From Pachypanchax playfairii (lineage: Eukaryota; Chordata; Actinopteri; Cyprinodontiformes; Aplocheilidae), in the NCBI GenBank assembly GCA_006937955.1, contig SSNP01000050.1:1117295-1181294 (forward strand): a stretch of DNA of 64,000 nt. Direction: 5' to 3'. Positions 10,949 through 22,230 of the stretch are shown in pieces (position 1 is the first letter of the stretch; every line of letters starts with the position of its first letter). The notes under the pieces were generated by a model. That model was not told the DNA's origin. It saw only the letters and a program-made list of their open reading frames with translations, and made no database searches. The translations under genes and the position numbers were made by a program.

Positions 10949-11518
10949 GGAGCTTCTGTCCCATGTGGAGGCGTTTAAATATTCCAGGTTCTTGTTCACG
11001 AGTGAAAGTAGAATGAGAACCAGATAAAGGCATCGTTAGCATTCATGCATGATGCAGACAATGTGCAGATCTGCCGTAGTGATGAGAGGCCTGAGTCTAA
11101 AGGAAAAACTGTCAATTTATCAATAGATCGACATTCTGACCCTCACCTGCAGTCATGAGCTGTAATAGGTGAAAGAATAATACCACGAGTACAAACAGCT
11201 GAAATGAGACATGAACAGGGGGAAGAGCTCCGCTGTTTGAGAGGGGATCAGAGTAGAGTCGCTGCTCCTCAATATCGAAAAGAGATAGTTGAGGTGGTTT
11301 GTACATCTGGTGGTTTTACATCCCTTTCCAGTGTAGGTGTTACAGACATGTCCCACTGGGAGAGCTCAAGACAGACTCAGGACTTGCTGGACAGTGTATT
11401 TCTCAGACTTTTGAGTTGTTCCAGATGAGTCAGAGGAAGTAACTGCAGAGGAGGAGGTCTAAGGAGCTCTATTGCCCCTTCCACCTGTTCCCAGAGAAGT
11501 AGAAGAAGATGGATGATA
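10949..11518 (+). mobile_element. Rex3 LINE 3' fragment (RTE clade), decayed
   Basis: This is a 5'-truncated, mutated end of the teleost non-LTR retrotransposon Rex3. Recognisable blocks occur in the consensus order. They are 'gtggaggcgtttaaatattc' followed by 'cttgttcacgagtga' (10960-11010), 'atcagagtagagtcgctgct' (11245 on), 'gttgaggtggtttg', 'acatgtcccactgggag', and a 3' end of GATGGATGATAG, the short tandem tail typical of Rex3. Intact Rex3 encodes an endonuclease and reverse transcriptase; here only the C-terminal region survives, with frameshifts and an internal divergent stretch (about 11030-11200). The assignment rests on remembered Rex3 sequence and is fairly secure. Confidence 0.8.
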
Positions 11519-12719
11519 GGGAGCTATTGAATGAGGGAAAGTCACATTCCAGCGATGGCAGGAAAGTTCTGGCATCAATGTGACACAAAAGCATGTAATC
11601 GTATAAAGCTGAATTCAGAGCGATCAGTTGAGGCAGCTTTTTAAGGAGGTATGAGAATAAAGAAAAGAGAAACATATCATTTTGTTTGATCATTACACAT
11701 AAAATAAGTAGTTTGCTTCACACAGTGACCGTTTAACAACAAACCGCTGCGTTTCTCTGACAATACCTAAAAAAAAGCAAATAAAAAATTTTATCTAAAA
11801 TTGATCCCAACCCAGAGTACCTTCTTATTTGTTAAAACTAATTATTAGTCCTGTTGTGAAAAAATCATCTAAATGCTGAGTGACTATGCATTTAGTTTCT
11901 TTCCAACATGCACAAACAAAACAGAAAAATTGATTAAATTTCTATTGTGTAAAGTAGTTTAACAGTTTAAAGTAAGAAAGTAGCTTGAAAGGTACATTCC
12001 AACAGTTTGCTGCAAAGAAACTTCCTGTTTTGTTCTCTAAGGTTCTGAGACTAAATGTAATTGTGCTGTCTACTTTACAAAACCAAGTAATCAGTTATTT
12101 TTCCTCAATGCATAATGTGACTTCCACCTCCAAAATCAGTTAGGAGTGTTTGAGACAGTTTGTTGAAAGCACAAAGAATAGTATATGAAAGAATAATAGA
12201 TTCTGTTGTTAAGTAAATTTGTCAAACTTTCTCCACAGTCTTGTGTAGAAGCAGGTCTTGCCTGGAAGCACATACAATATGAAGCAACCCAAACTGTTTG
12301 TGCAGGGACTGAGGCTATGCAGTGAGAGGCTAGTGAGAGGAGAAGATACTTTAACAAAGCTACAGATCAGAGGATATCACTGAAAACTTTAGTGCAGCTG
12401 TTGCCCAAAGGAAAAGGCCACAAGTTAGACTGCAATTCTTGCTTTTTTATTGAAACAGCTTTAGCGTAGCGCTAGCAAAAGAAACTCAAGCCACATGAAA
12501 CAACACTTGGGAACAATTTTCTGTGCAATTTGCCTATTTAAAATTATTTTTTTATTTTTTTTTTTTCATGAACAACATATGTCGTTACGTACCATCTGCA
12601 TTCTAAATTAATTTTTAGGTCACTGGAAAACATTAAAAGCACAGTTAGCGCAAATACAGAAGTTTCTATGATATTTTGTTGTAAATAAAAATGTTGTACA
12701 TCTTATTCACACTGCATGA
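11519..12719. other. Intergenic, nothing recognised
   Basis: AT-rich with short A and T runs; no gene or repeat family recognised. Confidence 0.5.
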
Positions 12720-13035
12720 TGAACTGCACGCACTCTGTTAATTCTGCCGAAGCTAATCTCTTCAGTCTTTTGCTAATATATCCATTACATGAATGATGCT
12801 CCCATAAGCCAGCTCTAGTCAGTAAATAATTCTGGTTAATTAAAGCAAAGACATCCATCTTTGCCCAGGCTTTGTGTGCAGACTCGGCGAAAAGCTTGTT
12901 CTATTAATAAAACAGTGGTTATCACTGCTTTTGATGTAGTTTCAAACATGTTAATTAAACTGTAGATTTCAAATGGAAATTAACAGCTAATAAGTCATCA
13001 TTAAGGCGAAATGACACATGTTGAAAAACCCATCG
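12720..13035. promoter_or_regulatory. Candidate conserved non-coding element
   Basis: This non-repetitive, non-coding block has a dense set of homeodomain cores: TTAATTAAA twice (near 12836 and 12950), 'gctaataagtcatcattaag' near 12986, and 'ttaattctgcc' near 12738. The motif density is visible. That it is a conserved enhancer is inference. Confidence 0.3.
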
Positions 13036-13755
13036 GACACCAGCAGAGAAGCAGGGTGAAACAGCAACACTGAGTAAACTAGTGTGGTGTGATTTCACAT
13101 GCTTGTGTTGGTGTTCGAATTTTTACCATTGGATGTTGGTTGTTAATGATCAGTTAATGCAAACCCGAAAGCCAAATCTGAGGGAAAATATCCGTTTATA
13201 TTTGTTTGCCTGCTTCTCAGTTAATGTTCTTGAAGTAAAACATAACTAAAATAAAAGTCAGACACATTTTGGATATTTACATAAATAATGACTTAAATGT
13301 CTCTGTGCTTTAGATTCATAAACATTTTTTTTTAGATATTTATACAAACATTTGTTTACTGTGTGAAAAAGTTTGTTAGAAGACTTTAAATTTTTGTTGA
13401 TTTAAAAAACATTATTTTGAAATATCTGTTCAACATCATTAACAGATCTAAAAAGTGGCATCAATAAATCTATCTATAATTATCTATGCTTGCTATGGGC
13501 ATGTTTTTAAACAATAATTGCTAAAATAAACTAAATACAGTATCATAAAGTAATACAGATTGGTTGTAGAGGCTAATTGTCTTGTCATGATTCCCTTTGT
13601 TTAATTGGCTTTTTAACAGTGTTTTTACTTCAGCTATAGTAATATGGAAGGTTACAAGTTTCTGCTATTAGTACTACTCTTATCATTACTATTATTACTA
13701 TTTATTTGTAGCTTGAAAGCTTAAAATTGGTATTTATGTTAAATAGCAAAATTCT
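13036..13755. other. Intergenic, nothing recognised
   Basis: AT-rich; a short TTA/TAC-type trinucleotide stretch near 13672-13702. Nothing else recognised. Confidence 0.5.
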
Positions 13756-14071
13756 ACCATAGTGCATAAGTCAGACGACTCCCAAAGCACTTCACACTAC
13801 AATTTATCATCCATCCATTTATGCACACACACAAATTTGGTGGTGATAAACTACATACACATTGTAGCCACGGCTGTCCTGGGACACACACTGACAGTGG
13901 TGAGGCTGCCAGGTGCCACCGGACCCTTTGACCATCCTCAAACAGGTAGGGAGGGTTAAGTGTTTTGCCCAAGGACACAACAGAAAACTGATCTTTTCCA
14001 GAAAAAAGGAGGGATTTGAATCAGTGACCCTCTAGTTACCAGACAAGCTGTTCTACCTCCTGGGCTACTGC
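13756..14071 (-). mobile_element. tRNA-derived SINE, second family, copy 1
   Basis: On the minus strand the tRNA-like head starts at the right end (complement of 'tctacctcctgggctactg' as A-box region; degenerate B box as complement of 'gatttgaatcagtgaccctc'). The body carries 'gtcctgggacacacactgac', 'gaggctgccagg' and 'gccaccgga', and the far end is 'caaagcacttcacac'. A sister copy in the same orientation is at 46126-46422, collinear over nearly its whole length, which shows this is a dispersed repeat. It has no coding capacity. Confidence 0.75.
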
Positions 14072-14734
14072 ACCTATGACAAGGTGCTGAAAGAACACTG
14101 ATTCTCTGTGTGGCCATTTGTAGGAAAATCTGAAATATTTTTGAACATCACAGAAAGTTGGTGAACTGTTGTTCTGAAAAGCAGAATAACAACATCATCA
14201 TCATTTACAACTGGGATCCAGGTCTTGCTTTGAAAATTACTAAATTAGGTAGGTTTGTAATGTACATGTATTTATTAAATTCTCCTTCTTTACATGTGTT
14301 GCAAACACAAGGTTTACAGGATAGCTTCTGATATTAAATACAGTTTAAATTGAAAATCAACTTATCAGTATGTAATTAGTTTGATATTTTTGGTATAAAT
14401 ATTTAAAATGCACCCTGTGTAGAACAACAATACGAGAAAAATGTCAAATCTGTTGTTGTTTGGTTCTGGGGAGAGAATAATTTATCCCCTGAGATATTCT
14501 CTTCTTACAAACACTACGCACGAATATTGAATTTAAAAATCTTGATAGAACCTGTTAAAAAAACGACTCAGAAGTTGTGTGTGCAGTCATCAAAATCACT
14601 TTAAATGTGGCTTCCAGAGAGCTTTGATATAAAAGGGAAGTCTTATTATTGAAACAAAATCTCTGTGTGACTGCAATCAGCAATCAGCAGTTTGAAAATG
14701 TCAATATATCTTCAAATTAGAAGCCATTTTTTAC
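14072..14734. other. Intergenic, nothing recognised
   Basis: AT-rich unique sequence. Confidence 0.5.
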
Positions 14735-14870
14735 ACTGACGACAGTCTCCACAGGGAAGATGCTGCTAATGGAGGTTTGGGCTGGATGCCTTTGTAATAG
14801 CCATGCAAACATCATGTAAATTGAGGAAAGCTTTCCATTTTTCTCTTTAAAACAGCCTGCAAGCTGAGAT
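14735..14870. promoter_or_regulatory. Candidate conserved non-coding element (weak)
   Basis: A balanced-composition block includes 'gctgctaatggag' and 'catgcaaacatcatgtaaat', with stops in all frames. It resembles other enhancer-like blocks in the window, but support is composition only. Confidence 0.2.
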
Positions 14871-15064
14871 TCAAGAATTGTGTTTCACAGATGTAACTTT
14901 AACCAAAGAAAAGGCAGATTTTTCATAAACAATTTTACAAGCTGCAAAACTATAGTCACCATAGAATGATGGAAAATAAAGTGTTTGAAATCAACCTCAG
15001 AGATGCTTTAATATGCAAAATTAAGAACAAATATGTTGCCTGTTGGAGTGTCGGTTTCAATGAA

Positions 15065-15098
15065 TTTTTTATTTTATTTTATTTTATTTTATTTTATT

Positions 15099-15157
<59 letters not shown>

Positions 15158-15201
15158 TTTTATTTTATTTTATTTTATTTTATTTTATTTTATTTTATTT
15201 T
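15065..15201 (+). repeat. Compound (TTTTA)n-(TTTA)n-(TTTTA)n microsatellite
   Basis: About 137 bp of A/T-only tandem repeat: TTTTA units, a central block of TTTA units, then TTTTA units again. The symmetric arrangement suggests slippage interconversion. One frame reads as Phe/Ile/Leu/Tyr repeats and is not a gene. Confidence 0.95.
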
Positions 15202-16697
15202 TGTGAGCACTGAGGGCAAATTAGTTTGCAGTTACTAACAAAATCTGACCTTCAATGATATGTCAGAATCTTTTGTTATTTATTACAGGTCAGATGTGAG
15301 CTCATTACGTTCAGCTTTTTTTCAGGTATTTAAGATTATTTGACATTCTTTGACTCAGATATAGAAAAAGAAAACAAGTTTAATAAATCAACTATAACAA
15401 ACAAACTTTTGCATTCAAACAACTTGACTCTTCAGATTCACCACATTCAAAGATGTCATTAATGTTTCATGGCTCTGCAGCTTGACAGCACACAGAAACA
15501 TCATCAAAGCCTTAATTCTAATGAAAATAACTTTGTCTTAACAGTCTGTAAACTGATTTTTATCTCTGAAGGCATCTCCAAAAAAATCCTGTCATGTGCC
15601 AGAGTATCATATTATTCTGCTAGACGTAAAGACAACACAGGAAAAAAATATATAAATCTCAACTAAAGGATTAAGGTTTTCTATCCATCCATCCATCCAT
15701 AATTTTTTTTTTCAAATTAAAATGGGTTGACAGTCAACGTTAAAACTAAAAGATATCTTCTTATATAGAATCTATTTTTTTCTGAATGTGTTGTAACCAG
15801 TGGGGTTTCTTAGGATTTCTGCCTTTTTTTTTTTTTTTTTTTTTTCAGCAGCCTGTCCTGAAGTAGATAAACAGCCTGAGGCATGAACAGTGACATGCAA
15901 GCGTGCCCTGTTATATTTAGTTGACCTTAAAATCAGCCAGTAATATTTATTCACTGTCACAAATCGTCTGCTGCTTGACATGAGAGAGTAAAGATCAGTA
16001 TGATATTAGTTCTCCAATGTACCGATGTAACCAAATACTGGCTAGTATACAAATACAACGAGCCAGTGACATGCACTGAGGACCAAACAGCCTGAAATGC
16101 ACAACTGGTGACTAAATAGTGGGACCTTAAAATGATGAATAAATAAAAAGTGTTTATAGTCTGACATGTGCACACGTCCCTTACTGCATCACAGCTTGTT
16201 GAACATATATTCTCTCCTTAAAGCAGTTCACAGCACTGGAAAAATGTCAACTTTGTCAACTTGCATTGACAAGTTCCGTGGAGATTTTATTAAATGAGTA
16301 GACTGCTTATTAAGAAACTCTGCTCACTTAATTTTGTACTAAAACAAAAAAGAATCCCAGAAGTAAATTTGCAACTGGTCGAGGCACGTTGATGACAGTG
16401 TTAACACCTCTCAAGTACAAATTTGGGTGATGCAATTAAATAATAAATACAGTCCTTAATTTAGACAAAAATTAACACTGGTACTGGTACCAAGCTGTAT
16501 TATATATCAAAACTGGAGAGGTAGTTGTGACAACGTGCATAGTATGCAAGTAGGTCACCCAAAGTATTTGTTGTGCTTTAAATAACTGTATTTTGTCAGT
16601 AAAGTGGCCCATGAACTGACCATGTGCTACACTGCATGAAGGTCAAGACAGACCACGTGAACAATCATCTCCCTTAATACCTTTATCTTCTAATTAT
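15202..16697. other. Intergenic, nothing recognised
   Basis: AT-rich; three ATCC units at 15684-15700 and a 22-base poly-T at 15824-15845. No gene recognised. Confidence 0.5.
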
Positions 16698-16862
16698 TTA
16701 GTTATCACAAGATAAAAAAGGTTGTTTTTTTAGTGATAACATCTATTTATCTTGTCATCAACAGAAATATGTCTTTTACTTTCCTGTGATCAAATGAATT
16801 AACCTGTGATTTTGCGATAACAAGCTTAGTTTTCTCAAGATCACGAGACGTTTACTGGAACT
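16698..16862. repeat. Left flank of split repeat with 'tctcaagat' motif
   Basis: The segment 'aattaacctgtgattttg' to 'tctcaagatcacgagac' (about 16797-16850) is a diverged direct match to 17731-17800. Both contain 'aattaacctgt', 'agctt.gtt.tctcaagat' and a GAGA-A/C motif. The pair flanks the GC-rich insertion at 16966-17555. It looks like a dispersed repeat built of short internal motifs such as 'ataaacaagataa' and 'cttgtgatc'. The family is unnamed. Confidence 0.45.
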
Positions 16863-16965
16863 GGTTTGCTGACGTGACTGATCATGATGGATCCATGGCT
16901 GTGTGGTAAGTCACATCATAAATGTGAAGCTGAACAACTCCCACTTCTGTGCTTTAGCTGCTTAA

Positions 16966-17555
16966 CGCCGGGCTCACACTGCCTACGGAACGGCTTCGGT
17001 CCGGCTTCGGTGCGGTTTTTCCGCAAGCTACCACTCACATCTGCTCCGGATAGGGAGTGCGGCCAGCTCCGGTGCTGGGTGCGTAAAACGTCACCCGCGA
17101 GAACAGAAGTTCACGTGGGTTATCGTTTTGTCGGGACTTCACACGAGAACACGTCCATTATTTAGCAAATGTGTGAAAATGTGTTGTGCTGCAGGCTTTC
17201 GGGACCCTGTGTCACCGGGTGTGATGTAATGTTTACATTTCCTATTAGCGCGTGTGCTGTCTAAAAAGAAGAGTCAAGTTACAATTGTTTGTACACTCGT
17301 TTATTTTGAAAAAACACCGGATATTCAAGCCACACTTCCTGTATAGTTCGTCAGATTTCATCAAACTTGACGCGGAGTGACTCCGGCGTCCGGAAAAAAT
17401 TGATCCTTGCGGATTCTTTCCGTAGTGCCGTACAGCCTCCGTAACCGGACCCGCACCCCACGGAGCTAGTGTGAGCCTTCAAAAGGGATTTTAATCTAAC
17501 GGAATACCTGCGGGGTCCGCACCGGACCGGATCCGGATGCAGTGTGAGCCCGGCG
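16966..17555. mobile_element. Non-autonomous DNA transposon, Harbinger-like (TAA target duplication)
   Basis: This 590-bp GC-rich island has perfect 17-bp terminal inverted repeats CGCCGGGCTCACACTGC. They are followed by imperfect subterminal pairing rich in CGG/CCG. Each end is flanked by TAA (16963-16965 and 17556-17558), a 3-bp target duplication of the kind made by PIF/Harbinger elements (TWA). A second 'gtgtgagcc' motif lies inside at 17471-17479. No transposase frame is present, so it would need an autonomous partner. Many CpG dinucleotides remain, which suggests limited decay by methylation. Superfamily assignment rests on the 3-bp duplication and is inference. Confidence 0.7.
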
Positions 17556-17639
17556 TAAATCAAACCTAACAGTAGAAGGAACTGCTCAGGATGTCAGGCC
17601 ATCACTGCTGCCATCTGACATTTTCAGCTTTAATCAGTT

Positions 17640-17830
17640 GCAGCAGTTGTGAAGATGTTATCAATGCATCTATTGTACTTGTGATCGCTGATAATTATAA
17701 AAGGAATTGCTTTTGTTTTCTTGTGATTACAAAATAATTAACCTGTTATCCCAACAAAACGAGCTTTGTTGTCTCAAGATAATGAGATATTTAACTTGTG
17801 ATCGCCAGATAACCATGTTAAAGGCTAATA
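17640..17830. repeat. Right flank of split repeat
   Basis: This is the partner of 16698-16862, with 'aattaacctgttatccc', 'tctcaagataatgagat' and 'cttgtgatcgccagataac'. See the left flank for the match. Confidence 0.45.
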
Positions 17831-18500
17831 TTAGAAAAAGGCATTTACAGCTGTCGTCGTACTACACAAACAGTTAGGGTGTTTGTTTAACATGATAGAC
17901 TTATGCAAATCTGTTTTGTTGTAATATTTTGTAAAACAAATCTAATTTGTCAGTTTCATCTGGTGTAATGCTGCTGCATGTCATGCTGAGGCTTTATTAG
18001 CAGTAGATAAGCATTCCTGCAAGGAAAAGTCTAGGAAAATATTCTTGTAGAAGAGACACGAGATTTTAGATTTTTATGTTTAATAATTTCTAATCTGACA
18101 AGGCTCTGCCATAAAATACCATCTGTGTCACAAAACAAGACCAAACAATAAAAAATATTTATTTTAGCACAAAACTCAAGAAGTTACCTTTTTGAAAAGT
18201 TTAAAAATGCGTTTTGTGATTTCATTGTAAGTTTGTTTTTTTATGTCCATTGTTAGTTTATTGAAGAAAGTTGTTTCAACTTCATCCTTCGACCTCTGAC
18301 ACGATGCATAACAATACTTTATATTGACTCTGGATTAATAAGAGCTTCCTCTAGAGGAAACTCTTCTGTTTAATTTCACATTCTATTTTTTTTTCTTTTG
18401 AGGCAGCTGGGTTGTAAAATTCTTTAATGGTGAATACTATAACTGTTTTCGTGTCGTTGAAGTATAGAGTAGTTATTTTTTTGCTGTTGTTCCTTTATTT

Positions 18501-18533
18501 GGGGTGGGGGGGTGGGGGGGGGGGGGGGGGGGG
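18501..18533 (+). repeat. Poly-G tract
   Basis: There are 33 bases with only two non-G positions, ending in about 20 uninterrupted G. The tract could fold as a G-quadruplex and its length is error-prone in assemblies. A second shorter G run lies at 18673-18680. Confidence 0.95.
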
Positions 18534-21500
18534 CTATGCTCTACTTTGTTTGGCTTTTGTCTTTGAAACTTGAGGCTCTGCCTTGAAAGCAGATACAGTT
18601 GCTGTACAAGGTTCAATAAATTTAGGAAAAGGAGGGTCATGTGCTTCTATTCATAACTTGTTGAGGGTAGGTGGGGGGGGGCTAATGTTGATCTGGTGAA
18701 TGAAAGACATTTACAAAATATTATAATCACCTTAGAATTAAATGTAAAACAGTAAAGTCATATATACATTCAAATATATTATTTTACTGGGCTATAAATT
18801 AGAAGTTAATAGGACTGCTATTTATGAAGTAAACAGACATTATGGTCTGTGGTCTTTAGAATCAAGCAATGCAAACAAAAATGTTGTAATCAACACTATT
18901 TACATATCAGAACATCCCAAAGATGAAGATGCTGAACAAATGAAGATACAACTGATTTATTTTGACACATTCTGCAGGAGAAATGAAGCTGCAGAAACAG
19001 CAGGATTTATCTGGATCGGTAAAGCAACAATAGAAGAACAGAATGAGATGCAAAGTTGAGCTCAGAATGGGATGTATGATTTCAAAGCAGCAAAGTTCAG
19101 ACAAAATTTGGAGGAAGTTCTGTTTCTTTTTCTTTTGCTGCTGCTTCAGAAAGTTTTTCACGTAGAGTGACAGAACTTGGATCATTGTAATCTACAGACT
19201 CTGGGGTTTCTGACAACATGTAGCTTGTTAGGGTATCATCTAGTAAAGTAGCTCAATATCAGTTTTTTTTACAGTCATTCATTTGTTGCATGTTTTTGCT
19301 GCTCTTTCATTTAGTTGCTTGGTGTTGGAATTGTTTGTTGTTTAGGTCAAAATAGTTGTTCTGGTGTTTTAGATGAGCTTGGTCTCTTTACATTCATATG
19401 CTGATAAATGTTTGGATGTTTAATTGGATGTTATTTAAATGAAGTGCAGTGAGGGCCCGGTACCGGGGGGCGCTCAGACTCAAGAGGTTAAACACAAGAT
19501 TCTCATCTTCATTGTTAAAGCTGTATGATGGTCTTGGTATCAGCTAGAACATGAATGGTGTCTGTGGGGTTTTGTTGAGGTTTTCCAAACCTGCTTCTTC
19601 CTGTTCAGGTCGCCAGTCCATCAAAGGGCTCCACATGTGATAAAACCTGATGGCTTTGTACATTTATCTAAACAAAACTTCCTTAGTGAGGGCTTAGTGG
19701 TCTATCTTGTGTATTTTGGTCCTGAGAGGAGTCTGGTGGCAGCATAACCATGATTTGGAGTCTGAATTCACTCGTGTGTCTCAGTGATGGAGACTTTGAC
19801 TCAGGGCTGACCTCACATTATCCTGTCATGCTTGTAGCATGGTGTTAGCATGGCATGAACTTTTCAGGTTGAAGCTGCATTTTCACTCAGTTCAAGAGTC
19901 ATGTTGCAGTCATGGTGCGATTGTGGGCATTTGTGTGCATCTTAATGGGAACTTGCTGTGGTCAGATCAAGTACTTGGAGTCCTCAGAGTGTAGTGGCAT
20001 CATGATTGCCTTCACACTGAAGGAGGATTTCTGAATTTGCAGCAATTCAGCCACATTCCATCGGTTATGTAGGTCATGAAGAGCGTAGCAAGGTTGTCAC
20101 AAATCAGCATTTGAGGGATTACACACACAGAGACATGGGATTTGGTGACTGATGGTTACTTTCTACATCAATGAGTCATAATTATCTGCTGTTTTACATT
20201 CAGTCGTGAACAGTTTGTTAAAAGTAAAAGCTAATGTTGTCTACCATATTCTTGCCAAAAAAATCAGTTGGAAACATTTTTGGTAAACTGTAATCACCTA
20301 AAATAGTTAATAGTTCTCTCTAAACATCTGTTATGCTTGGATGTCCCTGTAAATTATATTTTTGTAACCTATTACAAGGTGGATGTAATAAGAATTTTAC
20401 ATGCTTCGTTCTCAGAAATGGCAGCTCACGCTGTAAAATTGCTTTTAGGTTGATCTGGTGCCAGAGACTCGGCCAAGCTGAACCTAAAAACGTCCGTGTT
20501 GTCCTGTCCTTCAGAGACTCATTCATTACAATCACGTAAGAGTTATTTTACTAAATTAGCAGGCATCACATACCTCCCATGTAACACGTGTTTTGCAATA
20601 CACATGCATGTCAAACAAATTTTCACGACTGAATAAATCATTTTGAATTTGATAGTTTAAAATAGGGTAAAAATTAAAAGCTTTAAAACTCGTGCAGGCG
20701 GTTTCAGAAATTAATTTTAATGTGTAAGCCATGCGCAAGAGGTTATTGTGAAAACTGTAATCAGTTGCACATCATGCGGTTGAATGAAGAAGAAATTTAA
20801 ATATTTTGATTTGATCCTAATTCTTTTAAAGATTCTTTCTGTTTCAAAGAGTGAAAGAGAGAGAAAACATGAAATTTAGCCTCTTTACAGCCACAAGAGG
20901 ACTCAGAGCAATGATGAAAGAACATAAAAAGCAATCCAATGCAAACATAGATTTTTATGAGCTAATACTCTAGAAATAGTCAGTTCTATTTTTTATAAAC
21001 TGCAGACCTTATTGTGCAGTAATCTCTGGTAAAACATAAAAAAGATAGTGTTTTGATGTTGTACAGCATGTAATGGCTCTTATTAATAGACTTTCTCATT
21101 ATGTACAGTATCATCAGACCAAGCGATATGAAATAAGAATGAAAACTGTCAGGATTTTTTGACAATGAAAGTGTCAGAAATGTGCTGTAAATCCAATGTC
21201 TACTGTCTAAATATTCACAAACAGTTTGGCAAGAACGGAAGACAGAATGACAACAAAATATTCTAAAAGATTCATGAAGGATCATCTCTGCTGCTCCAAA
21301 TGTGGGACATATTAGCTCAGATGCTGGTTTGCAGAATTTGTTAACCCCTTTCATGTGTCCATCATGTGTGAGTAAGTTTTCAACTCGATCTAAGTGAGTC
21401 TTGTATGTATCTGGGAGTGGGATGTTGAGTTCCCCTTTGATACATAAAACTGTTTTTCCTGCAGTTTGACAGCTTCTCTTGAGTTGGTGACCCCAAAAAA

Positions 21501-21867
21501 CCTGATACCAGCATGTCTTCATAGGTAACAAGTACCAGCAACTTTCAAACTACATATACACAATATATACACATTATGGAAAGAAGTGTTTTCATTATAT
21601 GGCCCGTGAAGTTAATTTAAAATGTTTAGCAATTTATGGTTAAATGTACATTATATATATTTTTTATTTAGTTACTCAATTCAAGGTCTTAATTTACTAT
21701 ATGTTCAATAAAAATAATGTTCTAATATTTAACATGAGTCAAAACTTCTTCAAGACAAACTCAACACAAGGAATTTGTTTTTTGTTTGTTTGTTTTTTTT
21801 TTCTTCTCTTGAAGCTCAGGTCGATCGAATACAACCGAGCATCTAAAGAGTTTCTATCTCCTCCCTA
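18534..21867. other. Intergenic, nothing recognised
   Basis: This is mostly AT-rich unique sequence. A GC patch at 19448-19472 ('ccggggggcgctcag') resembles part of a CTCF core, but only weakly. Several 60-180 codon open stretches (for example minus 20986-21531) have AT-driven composition and no domain or splice support, so I do not call them. Confidence 0.45.
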
Positions 21868-22230
21868 ATGAGCCGTGTTTTTCCTCATGCTACGTTATGT
21901 TATGACTGTTTCAGCCGGCTCAAACACTCTCTCTGTTTAGCCCTTGACCCTTGCTGTCCAAGAAGCGACTGGCAGGTTGGCAACCTCCTGCCCTGTGTCT
22001 GCCACACACCAGGCCTGACCATGTTCTCCATTTCATTTGCCTTATGCCACGCTCCTCTGCCAGACCAGGGCCAGAGGCCAAAACACAAGCACATATGCAC
22101 CTGCAAGCGAGCATCTCGTGGGATTAAAGCTGGCAAATGTTGTTTGCATTTTGACAGGGTGTTTTTAATTTCACCTGCCAGCACAGGTTTGTTCAAGCAC
22201 TCTCTGTGGACCTCTGTCTAATGTGACCTA
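21868..22230. promoter_or_regulatory. Candidate conserved non-coding element or exon
   Basis: A 360-bp block of balanced composition is bordered by AT-rich DNA. It is open on the plus strand (117 codons from 21868) and on the minus strand (98 codons at 21900-22196), which usually reflects composition rather than coding. It contains 'gggattaaagc' (a GGATTA bicoid/Otx-type core), 'ttgtttgcat' and 'tttttaatttcacctgcc'. I see no splice-bounded exon and no known domain, and I favour a regulatory element. Confidence 0.3.

Noticed and set aside
14966..15238. 90-codon frame rich in Phe, Ile, Leu and Tyr
   Set aside because: It is a translation of the TTTTA/TTTA microsatellite.
16884..17165. 93-codon plus-strand frame
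   Set aside because: It enters the GC-rich MITE at 16966 and its openness comes from that element's CG-rich end.
19448..19472. CTCF-like GGGGGCGCT string
   Set aside because: The 5' half of the motif does not match well, so I did not call it.
20986..21531. 181-codon minus-strand frame
   Set aside because: AT-driven composition, no domain or splice borders, and unlike coding codon use; probably chance in AT-rich DNA.
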